In this document: positions 1 through 5,198 of the stretch, in pieces | Numbering within the stretch: position 1 is the stretch's first letter | Layout: each line of letters opens with the position of its first letter | Source: Spirochaetota bacterium | Lineage (GTDB): Bacteria > Spirochaetota > Spirochaetia > Treponematales > Treponemataceae | DNA length: 5,198 nt | Assembly: GCA_022704725.1 (NCBI GenBank) | Contig: JAKJFV010000003.1 | Location: 1 to 5,198, forward strand | Reading direction: 5' to 3' | The notes under the pieces: generated by a model | What the model was told of the DNA's origin: nothing | The model's input: the letters and a program-made list of their open reading frames with translations, nothing else | Databases searched by the model: none | Position numbers and translations under genes: made by a program

Positions 1-1409
1 TGATGTGTCGGACCATCTTCGCCAATAAAAATTGAATCATGGGTCATTACATAAAGAACCGGCAGCTTCATAAGGGCCGACAATCTCATTGCAGGGCGTG
101 CATAATCGGAGAATATTAAGAAGGTTGCACAGAAGGCACGCAAACCACCGTGAAGCTGAATACCATTAGAGACCGCAGCCATAGCAAACTCACGAATACC
201 ATAACGTATGTATCTTCCGTCTCGGCTTTCTGCAGAATAATCTTTTGTATTCTTAATTTTTGTAACGTTCGGACCCTGCAAGTCGGCAGAACCGCCGACT
301 AAATTAGGATACCGTTCAGCAAGAAGAGTAAGAACCGAACCGCCTGATGAACGGGTTGCAGCAGAATCCCCTGTATTAAAACTGAGATCCTGTACTTCAT
401 TAAGTGCAGTTCCATTCATATAGGCATCCCATTCTTTTTTTAGATCCGGATTGGCCTTAGCCCACTCGTTAAAGAGAGAATTCCATGCTTCATATTGTTT
501 TTTCTGTACAGATTTTTTTTCGTTGAAATATTTATAAGCTTCCTTATCTACAAAGAACATTTCATCAGGATTTAATCCGAGATTTTTCTTTGCTTCGATA
601 CAACCGTCTACACCAATAGGAGCACCATGTGCAGCCGATGTTCCTGCTACAGTGGGAGCACCTTTACCAATTTGAGATTTAAGCATGATAAAGGACGGAC
701 GATCATCCTTTTTAGCCTGTTCGACAAGACCTGCAATCTGAGCATAATCATACATAGAACCCTTAAGAACCTGCCAGCCGTATGCTTCATAGCGTTTGGC
801 AACATCTTCTGTAAAGGTAATATCTGTTGAACCGTCAATACTTATCTTATTTTCATCATAGAATACAATTAACTTGCCCAGTTTAAGATGTCCTGCGAGG
901 CTTGAAGCTTCAGAGGCAACACCTTCCATAAGACAGCCTTCTCCCATGAGAGAATAAGTATAATGATCAACAATTTTGTGCTGTGCGGTATTGAATTTTG
1001 AAGCAAGCATTGTTTCTGCGATTGCCATACCAACAGCCATTGCAATACCCTGACCAAGAGGTCCGCTTGTCGAGTCTACACCATCAGTCATTCCAAACTC
1101 AGGATGCCCCGGGCATTTTGAACCAACCTGGCGGAATTTTTTAATATCCTCAACAGAAAGATCATAGCCGCTAAGATGCAGTATTGAGTAAAGAAGCATC
1201 GATCCATGTCCTGCCGATAAAACAAAACGGTCGCGGTCAATCCATTTAGAATCCAGAGGATTGTGCTTCATAACTTCGCCGTATAACACAGACGCTAGTT
1301 CTGCGCAGCCAAGGGGAAGACCGGGGTGTCCGGATTTAGCAGTTTGAATTGCATCCATAGATAAACTGCGGATAGATTTTGCAACAGCATCAAGAGATTT
1401 CGTGTTCAT
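1..1409 (-). CDS. tkt: Transketolase, N-terminal 469 residues (3' end outside window)
   Basis: Thiamine-diphosphate enzyme of the cytoplasmic non-oxidative pentose phosphate pathway; it moves two-carbon ketol units between sugar phosphates such as xylulose 5-P, ribose 5-P, sedoheptulose 7-P and erythrose 4-P. Visible family landmarks are SGHPG (His28), SAGHGSMLLY (His68), GHPE (His102), the cofactor motif around residues 156-187 ending in DENKISIDG (Asn187), REFAM with the expected catalytic Glu407, and THDS...GEDGPTHQ (His457, Asp465, His469). These align with E. coli TktA sites with only small offsets. The family is usually about 655-670 aa, so about 70 percent is present; the reading frame is open to the left edge. 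Oddity: the metal-binding motif reads GEG rather than GDG (Glu157). An in-frame ATG two codons upstream (1415) is too close to the Shine-Dalgarno sequence, so the start at 1409 is preferred. It lies 31 bases after the ptsN-like gene, probably in the same operon. Confidence 0.96.
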   Translation of the reverse strand, partial: MNTKSLDAVAKSIRSLSMDAIQTAKSGHPGLPLGCAELASVLYGEVMKHNPLDSKWIDRDRFVLSAGHGSMLLYSILHLSGYDLSVEDIKKFRQVGSKCPGHPEFGMTDGVDSTSGPLGQGIAMAVGMAIAETMLASKFNTAQHKIVDHYTYSLMGEGCLMEGVASEASSLAGHLKLGKLIVFYDENKISIDGSTDITFTEDVAKRYEAYGWQVLKGSMYDYAQIAGLVEQAKKDDRPSFIMLKSQIGKGAPTVAGTSAAHGAPIGVDGCIEAKKNLGLNPDEMFFVDKEAYKYFNEKKSVQKKQYEAWNSLFNEWAKANPDLKKEWDAYMNGTALNEVQDLSFNTGDSAATRSSGGSVLTLLAERYPNLVGGSADLQGPNVTKIKNTKDYSAESRDGRYIRYGIREFAMAAVSNGIQLHGGLRAFCATFLIFSDYARPAMRLSALMKLPVLYVMTHDSIFIGEDGPTH

Positions 1410-1416
1410 GTACATG

Positions 1417-1423
1417 TCCTTCC
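1417..1423 (-). promoter_or_regulatory. Ribosome binding site of tkt
   Basis: GGAAGGA on the minus strand lies 7 bases before the ATG at 1409 but only 1 base before the alternative in-frame ATG at 1415. The spacing therefore decides for the downstream start. Confidence 0.75.
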
Positions 1424-1440
1424 ATTTATTATTTTACCGG

Positions 1441-1905
1441 CTAAAGATTCTTTTTAACAGCCGTTATAAGTTCCGATTCGCCGGGCTTCTTTTCCAGAAT
1501 TGAGCGGAATTCCTTTTTTTGAAACAAAAAAGCCAGCTGGGATAGCACTTTCAAATGTACCTGAGAACTGCTTGTAAGTAAAATCAGCATCACATATACA
1601 GGTTTTGCATCAGGAGCATTCATTATTAAAGGATTATCCAGAAAACACACTATTATCCTCTGTTCATCCAACTTCTTCAATAGGGGATATCTCGGATGGG
1701 GCAAGGCTATTCCATTCCCGACGGCAGTACTCATAAGTTCTTCTCTCTGACAAAGTTCATTGTATAATGTTTCAGAGGATAATTCTGCGGGCAAATGAGC
1801 AGCCTTTGAAATCGTATGGTAAATTTCCTGTGGAGTTTTGCCCTTAACATTAAAATAAACACCTCCGCGGTGTATTAGTTCGCCTAAATTTACATCAACA
1901 TCCAT
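1441..1905 (-). CDS. ptsN: PTS IIA component, nitrogen-regulatory (PtsN/EIIA-Ntr) type
   Basis: Cytoplasmic protein of 154 aa made of a single EIIA type-2 domain (fructose/mannitol/Ntr family). The phosphorylatable His is His70 in NGIALPHPR. The nearby Arg54 (QREEL) and the second conserved His117 (SQVHLKVLSQLA) are in the places expected for E. coli PtsN. In known systems IIA-Ntr takes phosphate from a PTS phosphotransferase chain and regulates other proteins instead of feeding a sugar permease. The lack of any fused or adjacent IIB/IIC domain supports a regulatory role here, though the target is unknown. The start at 1905 is chosen because GGAGG lies 6 bases before it; the ATG at 1911 directly abuts that GGAGG. 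The start overlaps the end of the upstream gene by 11 bases, which suggests translational coupling, and tkt follows 31 bases later. A fructose-type IIA acting in transport is a less likely alternative. Confidence 0.88.
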   Translation of the reverse strand: MDVDVNLGELIHRGGVYFNVKGKTPQEIYHTISKAAHLPAELSSETLYNELCQREELMSTAVGNGIALPHPRYPLLKKLDEQRIIVCFLDNPLIMNAPDAKPVYVMLILLTSSSQVHLKVLSQLAFLFQKKEFRSILEKKPGESELITAVKKNL

Positions 1906-3394
1906 CTGCATCCTCCGAATTCCCTACTAATTTAAAAGTATCTTTTCTGCATATTTTAATTTCTTCCGACAAAACTTCACTTGTTTCATCATAACTCATT
2001 TCCATACCTTCAAGTGAAACACTCAAAGCATGGAGATTTTTCTCATTAATAAATTCATCCTGCGAAAAAGAACTGATAAGCCTGCTCATATGTGCAACGA
2101 GCTGTGAAAGCACAACCAGCTGCTGCTGACTCAAACGGGCAATATCAACACCCGAATTTTCCAGGTCATGTACTAAGCGAAGCAGTTTAGAATACAATAC
2201 AAGCGTTCTATGACGTATTTCACCAATATGATAATCGGCAAACCAATTATACTCTTTCCGCATACTAGCACGCTTTTTTTCTAAAAGCAACAACAGAATA
2301 TTATAGTCCGTTTTCGATAAAATTTCATAGTCCGGAATAATTTTTTGGATGATTGAACCAGCCGATTCTTCTTTCATGAAAAAAAGATCTGCAATATATT
2401 CATTTATTACATAATCTGGAACAGGGAAAAGCTCATCCTCTTCGGGATAATCATCAGATAAATCCTCCTGCTCAAGCCATTCTCCCCAGGCAGGTATCTC
2501 TTCTCCCTTAAACCATATCCGGCTTTCAACACCATATTGACTTATTTCAAATTTAGACGAACTCTGCAGTACTTCGCTGATCGATGCACAATATGGAACA
2601 CATAAATGAGGAAGATCCTGCAGATAAGTGCTTACCAGCTGCTCGTCAATAGAATCCCGCGGCCCCCATATTGAAAGAGATTCAGAAAGAGCCTTTTCAA
2701 AATCTTTTTTCCAGCCCTCTCTAAGTTTATCCTCTTCAGATAATTCAAAAACATTTCCTCTCATATGTTTTTTATGTTCCAGTGATACAAGTCCTGTATT
2801 CCAATCCAAAACCCTGGCAACAATTCTATCGCCAAAACAAAAATCCCATTTTTTAAAAAGCTCACCTGCATCATTAACAGTAATTCCAATTTCCTGAGGG
2901 AGCTCATAATCGGTAAGGCTAAAATCACTGCCTTCATTTGCAGGATCAAGTGAAAAAAATTGAGGAATATATTCATCGCCCCAAAGACTGTATAACGAAT
3001 ATACATTTGAAAGATTTTGAATAGTTACCTTTCTTTCCAATATAGAATCCTCAGCTATAAATTTAATTTCATGAGGAAGCATTTCCGGATCAACGAAAGG
3101 CATACAGCGGTGTCCGCAAACTAAAATTCCCTGTTCCACTTCAAATCTTTCAGGTTTAAAAGAAAATACTTTATCAGTAAAAAAACCAGCCCGCGTATAA
3201 AAGAAACCGGCATCACTCGAAAATACCAAAGGATGCATTGACAAATAAGAATGCAGCTCATCCCGTGCAATTTTTAATCTGTTTATTTTTAAAAACGGCA
3301 GAATATCGGTCTCTCGAAATGGATTTTCCTGAGTGCGGATATACAATTCTATCAATTTTTCAACATTACTATCCATCACTATAATAATAATCAT
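1895..3394 (-). CDS. Unrecognised protein of about 499 aa, first gene of the ptsN-tkt operon
   Basis: I do not recognise this protein. It has no signal peptide or convincing membrane segment and looks cytoplasmic. Residues 12-70 (numbered from the ATG at 3394) look like a small helical, possibly winged-helix, segment. Residues 77-107 hold a distinctive stretch with GILVCGHRCMPF (Gly94-His95-Arg96). Residues 180-208 look like a small beta barrel (FGDRIVARVLDW...GLVSLEHKK). An acidic, Trp- and Pro-containing stretch follows at about 305-335, and the last 150 residues are mostly helical and Leu-rich. It has no obvious catalytic motif. The start is unsettled: neither the ATG at 3394 (which gives the odd N-terminus MIIIIV) nor the ATG at 3376 (MDSNVEKL) has a clear Shine-Dalgarno sequence; the latter gives a more natural N-terminus. 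Its end overlaps the ptsN-like start, so the two proteins are probably made together and may act together. The frame is intact throughout and unlike a pseudogene. Confidence 0.85.
   Translation of the reverse strand: MIIIIVMDSNVEKLIELYIRTQENPFRETDILPFLKINRLKIARDELHSYLSMHPLVFSSDAGFFYTRAGFFTDKVFSFKPERFEVEQGILVCGHRCMPFVDPEMLPHEIKFIAEDSILERKVTIQNLSNVYSLYSLWGDEYIPQFFSLDPANEGSDFSLTDYELPQEIGITVNDAGELFKKWDFCFGDRIVARVLDWNTGLVSLEHKKHMRGNVFELSEEDKLREGWKKDFEKALSESLSIWGPRDSIDEQLVSTYLQDLPHLCVPYCASISEVLQSSSKFEISQYGVESRIWFKGEEIPAWGEWLEQEDLSDDYPEEDELFPVPDYVINEYIADLFFMKEESAGSIIQKIIPDYEILSKTDYNILLLLLEKKRASMRKEYNWFADYHIGEIRHRTLVLYSKLLRLVHDLENSGVDIARLSQQQLVVLSQLVAHMSRLISSFSQDEFINEKNLHALSVSLEGMEMSYDETSEVLSEEIKICRKDTFKLVGNSEDADGC
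1912..1916 (-). promoter_or_regulatory. Ribosome binding site of the ptsN-like gene, inside the upstream gene
   Basis: GGAGG on the minus strand sits within the last codons of the unknown gene. It abuts the ATG at 1911 with no spacer and lies 6 bases before the ATG at 1905, so 1905 is the better start. Confidence 0.7.
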
Positions 3395-3423
3395 TATTTC
3401 AAAAAAGAAAAAGGGTTAAACGT

Positions 3424-3429
3424 ATCATA
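3424..3429 (-). promoter_or_regulatory. Candidate -10 element for the leftward unknown-ptsN-tkt operon
   Basis: TATGAT on the minus strand (5 of 6 matches to the sigma-70 consensus) would start transcription near 3417, just upstream of the first gene. No good -35 hexamer is found at 16-18 bases, so this is weak. Confidence 0.25.
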
Positions 3430-3462
3430 TTTTCTCAAAGAAAACATTATTCCATAGATGTA

Positions 3463-3479
3463 TGTGTTATTTTGACACA
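3463..3479. promoter_or_regulatory. 17-bp imperfect dyad, possible operator
   Basis: TGTGTTATTTTGACACA has arms TGTGTTA and TGACACA, with one mismatch, around a 3-base centre. It overlaps the -35 hexamer of a rightward sigma-70-like promoter (TTGACA, 3472-3477), where a repressor could act. It does not clearly match the consensus of CRP, FNR, Rex or CIRCE as I know them. The regulator is unknown. Confidence 0.35.
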
Positions 3480-3500
3480 ATCCTCAAGTTTCATTATGAC
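3472..3500 (+). promoter_or_regulatory. Candidate sigma-70-type promoter facing hsp20
   Basis: A perfect -35 TTGACA (3472-3477) is followed by a 17-base spacer and TATGAC (3495-3500, 4 of 6 matches). Transcription would begin near 3507 and give a leader of roughly 187 bases before the Hsp20 gene. Both hexamers are overlapped by dyads, so this could be a regulated second promoter or a chance match. Confidence 0.35.
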
Positions 3501-3533
3501 TCATTGGCCGGAAAAAGAGGATGCATGATTCAT
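3496..3533. promoter_or_regulatory. Pair of ATGAnTCAT palindromes, likely upstream activator sites
   Basis: Two 9-bp palindromes, ATGACTCAT (3496-3504) and ATGATTCAT (3525-3533), share both half-sites, and their centres are 29 bases apart. Relative to the start point expected from the sigma-54 promoter (about 3642) they are centred near -142 and -113. That is the usual range for enhancer-binding activators of sigma-54 and resembles the arrangement of NtrC sites at E. coli glnA. The sequence is unlike the NtrC site, so the activator is unknown. The left copy also overlaps a TCATTATGA palindrome (3491-3499). Confidence 0.5.
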
Positions 3534-3570
3534 ACGAATACTGATTGATAAACAGCATAAAGTTTATTTT

Positions 3571-3599
3571 CTTATATTACAATACTTTACAATTTCCAA
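3571..3599 (-). promoter_or_regulatory. Candidate sigma-70-type promoter for the leftward operon
   Basis: On the minus strand TTGGAA (3599-3594) is followed by a 17-base spacer and TATAAG (3576-3571). The start would be near 3565, with a leader of about 170-190 bases. The region is AT-rich, so chance matches are expected. Confidence 0.25.
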
Positions 3600-3614
3600 T
3601 TTACAAACCATAAG

Positions 3615-3631
3615 TTGGCACAGTATTTGCA
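3615..3631 (+). promoter_or_regulatory. Sigma-54 (RpoN) -24/-12 promoter of hsp20
   Basis: TTGGCACAGTATTTGCA matches the sigma-54 consensus TTGGCAC-N5-TTGCW closely. The invariant GG (3617-3618) and GC (3629-3630) have exactly 10 bases between them. The expected start is near 3642, giving a leader of about 52 bases. The gene lies directly downstream on the same strand with no other gene between. Such promoters need an ATP-driven enhancer-binding activator; candidate sites lie upstream. Confidence 0.82.
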
Positions 3632-3646
3632 ATAATATTTACGAAA

Positions 3647-3661
3647 TCAGCTGATAGCTGA
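3647..3661 (+). promoter_or_regulatory. Small stem-loop at the 5' end of the hsp20 leader
   Basis: TCAGCT (3647-3652) and AGCTGA (3656-3661) form a perfect 6-bp stem with a GAT loop. It would begin about five bases from the 5' end of the predicted sigma-54 transcript, a place where hairpins often protect mRNA from decay. No U-tract follows, so it is not a terminator. Confidence 0.4.
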
Positions 3662-3693
3662 AAAATAAATAAAATAACTATGGAGGTATTACC

Positions 3694-4119
3694 ATGAACG
3701 CTTTATCATTATTCACACCCAGATTTACATCGGATCTTTTTGATGCAATTGACAAAAACTTCGGCGACTTTACACCGTCACTTACAAGTGCAGGATCTCC
3801 CAGAGTGGATGTAAAGGAAACAAAAGATTCCTACATAATGGATATGGAACTTCCCGGCTTTACAGAAAAAGATGTAGAAATTAATCTTAAAGACAAGGTT
3901 CTTTCAATTTCTTCAAAGAAGGAAGACAAAAAAGAAGAAAAAAAAGACGGAGAATGGCTCATCCGGGAAAGAAAAGAGTTATGCTTCTCAAGAAGATTTA
4001 CTCTGCCGAATGATATTGACGAAGAGAAAGTAAGTGCAGGATTCAAAAACGGATTACTGTCAATCACTATTCCGAGAAAACCTGAAGCCCAGGCAAGAAC
4101 CATACAGATTTCTGCATAA
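3694..4119 (+). CDS. Small heat-shock protein, Hsp20 / alpha-crystallin family
   Basis: ATP-independent cytoplasmic holdase of 141 aa, a normal length for the family. It binds unfolding proteins until ATP-driven chaperones refold them. A short N-terminal arm (1-36, with LFTPRF and LFDAID) leads into the alpha-crystallin domain at about 37-130 (RVDVKETKDSY, MELPGF, the FKNGLLSITIPR signature at 117-128). The C-terminal IXI motif IQI at 137-139 normally docks in a neighbouring subunit during oligomer formation. A Lys/Glu-rich loop (75-86) is highly charged but within family variation. GGAGG at 3682-3686 lies 7 bases before the ATG. The gene stands alone, divergent from the ptsN operon, behind a sigma-54 promoter and before a strong terminator. 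No CIRCE element is seen. Which Hsp20 paralogue this is cannot be told. Confidence 0.96.
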   Translation: MNALSLFTPRFTSDLFDAIDKNFGDFTPSLTSAGSPRVDVKETKDSYIMDMELPGFTEKDVEINLKDKVLSISSKKEDKKEEKKDGEWLIRERKELCFSRRFTLPNDIDEEKVSAGFKNGLLSITIPRKPEAQARTIQISA

Positions 4120-4160
4120 ACTGATATACGCCGAAATTAAACCCGGCTGGCAAAATCCAA

Positions 4161-4201
4161 GGTTATATCCCGCATATCACATGAGGGATATAACCGTTTT
4201 T
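4161..4201 (+). terminator. Intrinsic terminator of hsp20, probably bidirectional
   Basis: GGTTATATCCC (4161-4171) pairs perfectly with GGGATATAACC (4185-4195) around a 13-base loop, followed by G and a run of five T. It lies 41 bases after the Hsp20 stop. On the minus strand the same hairpin starts 7 bases after the stop of the CBS-ACT gene and is followed by TTGGATTTTG, a weaker tail, so it likely serves both convergent genes. Confidence 0.88.
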
Positions 4202-4202
4202 A

Positions 4203-4850
4203 TTACTTCATAAGTCTAATATCTTCAATAACAGCACTAATTTCATCAAGGGATTTTTTTACACTTTCCATACTGATACCGGTAATTTTACAGGTACATT
4301 GCCTTTTAGTTACATCGCAGCACTCGCCGGTAACAACAGAAACAAGATTTCCTCCGGCTTCTGCAATTTTTTGAGTAAATTTAGCAAGCTGCCCGGGTTT
4401 TTCATCAAGACAGAATGAAACACGTACCCCCGCATGGCGTGCTCCAAACATATCGACAAATGCATGAAAAAGATCGCTTTCGGTAATAATTCCTGTGAGT
4501 AGAGAACCCTTCATAACAGGAAGACAGCCTATTTCTCCGTCTGCCATAATACGGGCGGCCTCTTCTACAACCTCTGTTTCCTGTACACTTATTACATTTT
4601 TCTGCATGACTTTTTCCACCTTCAATTTGGCAAGAAGGTAGCTGATTTCATACATATCTAACGTTGTCCCGGAAGAAGGTCCGGCTTTTATTAAGTCTTT
4701 TTTGGTTATAATACCCACAAGCCGTTCATTTTTATCCAACACAGGGAGTTTTCCAATTTTTTCTTTTGACATTAATTCTTTAACATCATTAACAGACATA
4801 TCCGGACTTACATAAACCGGATTTTTCGTCATAACACTGGCAACTATCAT
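4203..4850 (-). CDS. CBS-CBS-ACT domain regulatory protein (AcuB-like)
   Basis: Cytoplasmic 215-aa protein without a catalytic domain. The first CBS motif runs from about 1 to 57 (VMTKNPVYVSPD, KIGKLPVLD, GIITKKDL), the second from about 80 to 137 (VMQKNVISV, EIGCLPVM, GIITESDL), and an ACT-like domain from about 142 to 215 (GVRVSFCLDEKPGQLAKFTQKIA). In known families, CBS pairs bind adenosine nucleotides and ACT domains bind amino acids, so this is probably a sensor; its partner is unknown. Four Cys (177, 178, 185, 187) cluster in the ACT part. The start at 4850 is chosen because GGAGG lies 5 bases before it, whereas the ATG at 4862 overlaps that GGAGG. It follows livF after 40 bases, which suggests a role tied to branched-chain amino-acid uptake or metabolism (inference). 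Confidence 0.9.
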   Translation of the reverse strand: MIVASVMTKNPVYVSPDMSVNDVKELMSKEKIGKLPVLDKNERLVGIITKKDLIKAGPSSGTTLDMYEISYLLAKLKVEKVMQKNVISVQETEVVEEAARIMADGEIGCLPVMKGSLLTGIITESDLFHAFVDMFGARHAGVRVSFCLDEKPGQLAKFTQKIAEAGGNLVSVVTGECCDVTKRQCTCKITGISMESVKKSLDEISAVIEDIRLMK

Positions 4851-4855
4851 AGAAA

Positions 4856-4860
4856 CCTCC
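4856..4860 (-). promoter_or_regulatory. Ribosome binding site of the CBS-ACT gene
   Basis: GGAGG on the minus strand lies 5 bases before the ATG at 4850 and overlaps the alternative ATG at 4862 (ATGGAGG). This decides for the shorter, 215-aa protein. Confidence 0.75.
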
Positions 4861-4890
4861 ATAAGACTAATATCTCAAAGAATTATAATT

Positions 4891-5198
4891 TTATGTACCA
4901 AGATAAGCTTTTTTAACATCTTCATCTAAAATCAAGTCTTCTGCTCTGCCTTCTTTTGCAACTGATCCGGTTTCCAAAATATAGGCAGAATCGGCAATAG
5001 CAAGGGCCTTATAGGCATTTTGTTCGACAAGTAAAATGGTTGTCCCGTTCTCATTAATTGTCTTAATAATTGAAAATATTTCCTCAACCAGAATAGGCGC
5101 TAAACCCATTGACGGTTCATCCAGAAGCAAAAGACGCGGCTTAGACATAAGAGCCCTGCCCATTGCTAGCATCTGCTGCTCTCCCCCGGATAAGGTGC
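4891..5198 (-). CDS. livF: Branched-chain amino-acid ABC transporter ATPase LivF, C-terminal 101 residues
   Basis: The ATP-binding subunit of a high-affinity Leu/Ile/Val-type importer, acting at the inner face of the cytoplasmic membrane with LivG, LivH, LivM and a binding protein. The part in the window starts at the ABC signature (LSGGEQQML), continues with Walker B LLLLDEPS and the D-loop region MGLAP, and reaches the switch region ILLVEQN, where LivF-type proteins have VEQN instead of the usual His. It ends with the typical tail (AYILETGSV...DEDVKKAYLGT). The true start and the Walker A motif lie beyond the right edge; the ATG at 5172 is internal. LivF is usually about 235 aa. Other liv genes would be expected just outside the window. 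A related ABC family such as urea (UrtE) is possible but less likely. Confidence 0.92.
   Translation of the reverse strand, partial: TLSGGEQQMLAMGRALMSKPRLLLLDEPSMGLAPILVEEIFSIIKTINENGTTILLVEQNAYKALAIADSAYILETGSVAKEGRAEDLILDEDVKKAYLGT

Noticed and set aside
513..520. Run of eight T (eight A in the coding strand) within tkt, a possible slippage site
   Set aside because: It encodes Glu-Lys-Lys in frame, the gene is intact, and similar runs occur in other AT-rich genes here (for example 3938-3945).
627..1057. Short open frames on both strands inside the tkt region (627-830 plus, 647-838 minus, 869-1057 minus)
   Set aside because: They lie in other frames of a well-supported transketolase and show no family features or ribosome binding sites.
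2628..3006. Open frames of 89 aa (plus) and 81 aa (minus) inside the unknown 499-aa gene
   Set aside because: They are shadows of the longer intact frame, with compositions unlike real proteins.
3430..3444. TTTTCT-CAA-AGAAAA inverted repeat near the start of the leftward operon
   Set aside because: It is only a 6-bp AT-rich stem with no T-tract; such repeats are expected by chance in this sequence.
3395..3693. CIRCE-type operator (TTAGCACTC-N9-GAGTGCTAA) upstream of hsp20
   Set aside because: I looked for it as the usual heat-shock operator and found no matching half-sites.
3831..4103. 90-aa open frame antisense to hsp20
   Set aside because: The Hsp20 frame is unmistakable, and the antisense frame is Ser/Phe-rich as expected from reversed Lys/Glu codons.

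Overview
The window is ordinary chromosomal sequence of a moderately AT-rich bacterium. The style of the proteins (transketolase, IIA-Ntr, CBS-ACT) and the base composition suggest a spirochaete, most likely Treponema or a relative. This is an inference from remembered family style, not from a search. There is no sign of phage, transposon, CRISPR array or RNA gene. Every coding base belongs to one of six genes, two of them cut by the window edges.

Layout: (1) A leftward operon fills positions 1-3394. It holds an unrecognised protein of about 499 aa, then a PTS IIA-Ntr-like protein (ptsN type) whose start overlaps the end of the first gene, then transketolase (tkt), whose C-terminal third lies outside the window. 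(2) A 299-base divergent intergenic region (3395-3693) is rich in regulatory sequence. It carries a full-consensus sigma-54 (-24/-12) promoter facing right, a pair of ATGAnTCAT palindromes about 113 and 142 bases upstream of its expected start point, a sigma-70-like promoter overlapped by two dyads, a leader hairpin and weak leftward promoter candidates. (3) A single rightward gene encodes a small heat-shock protein (Hsp20), closed by a strong hairpin terminator. (4) A second leftward operon enters from the right edge: the end of livF (ATPase of the branched-chain amino-acid ABC transporter), then a CBS-CBS-ACT protein, probably a sensor of nucleotides and amino acids linked to that transporter.

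Together: the left operon joins a phosphoryl-transfer regulator with a pentose-phosphate enzyme. The right operon joins amino-acid uptake with a ligand-binding regulator. Between them sits a chaperone gene that appears to depend on sigma-54 and a distant activator. The most interesting parts are the regulatory architecture of the Hsp20 gene, the unrecognised protein coupled to ptsN, and a Glu for Asp change in the cofactor motif of transketolase. Nothing here amounts to a clearly new multi-gene system.
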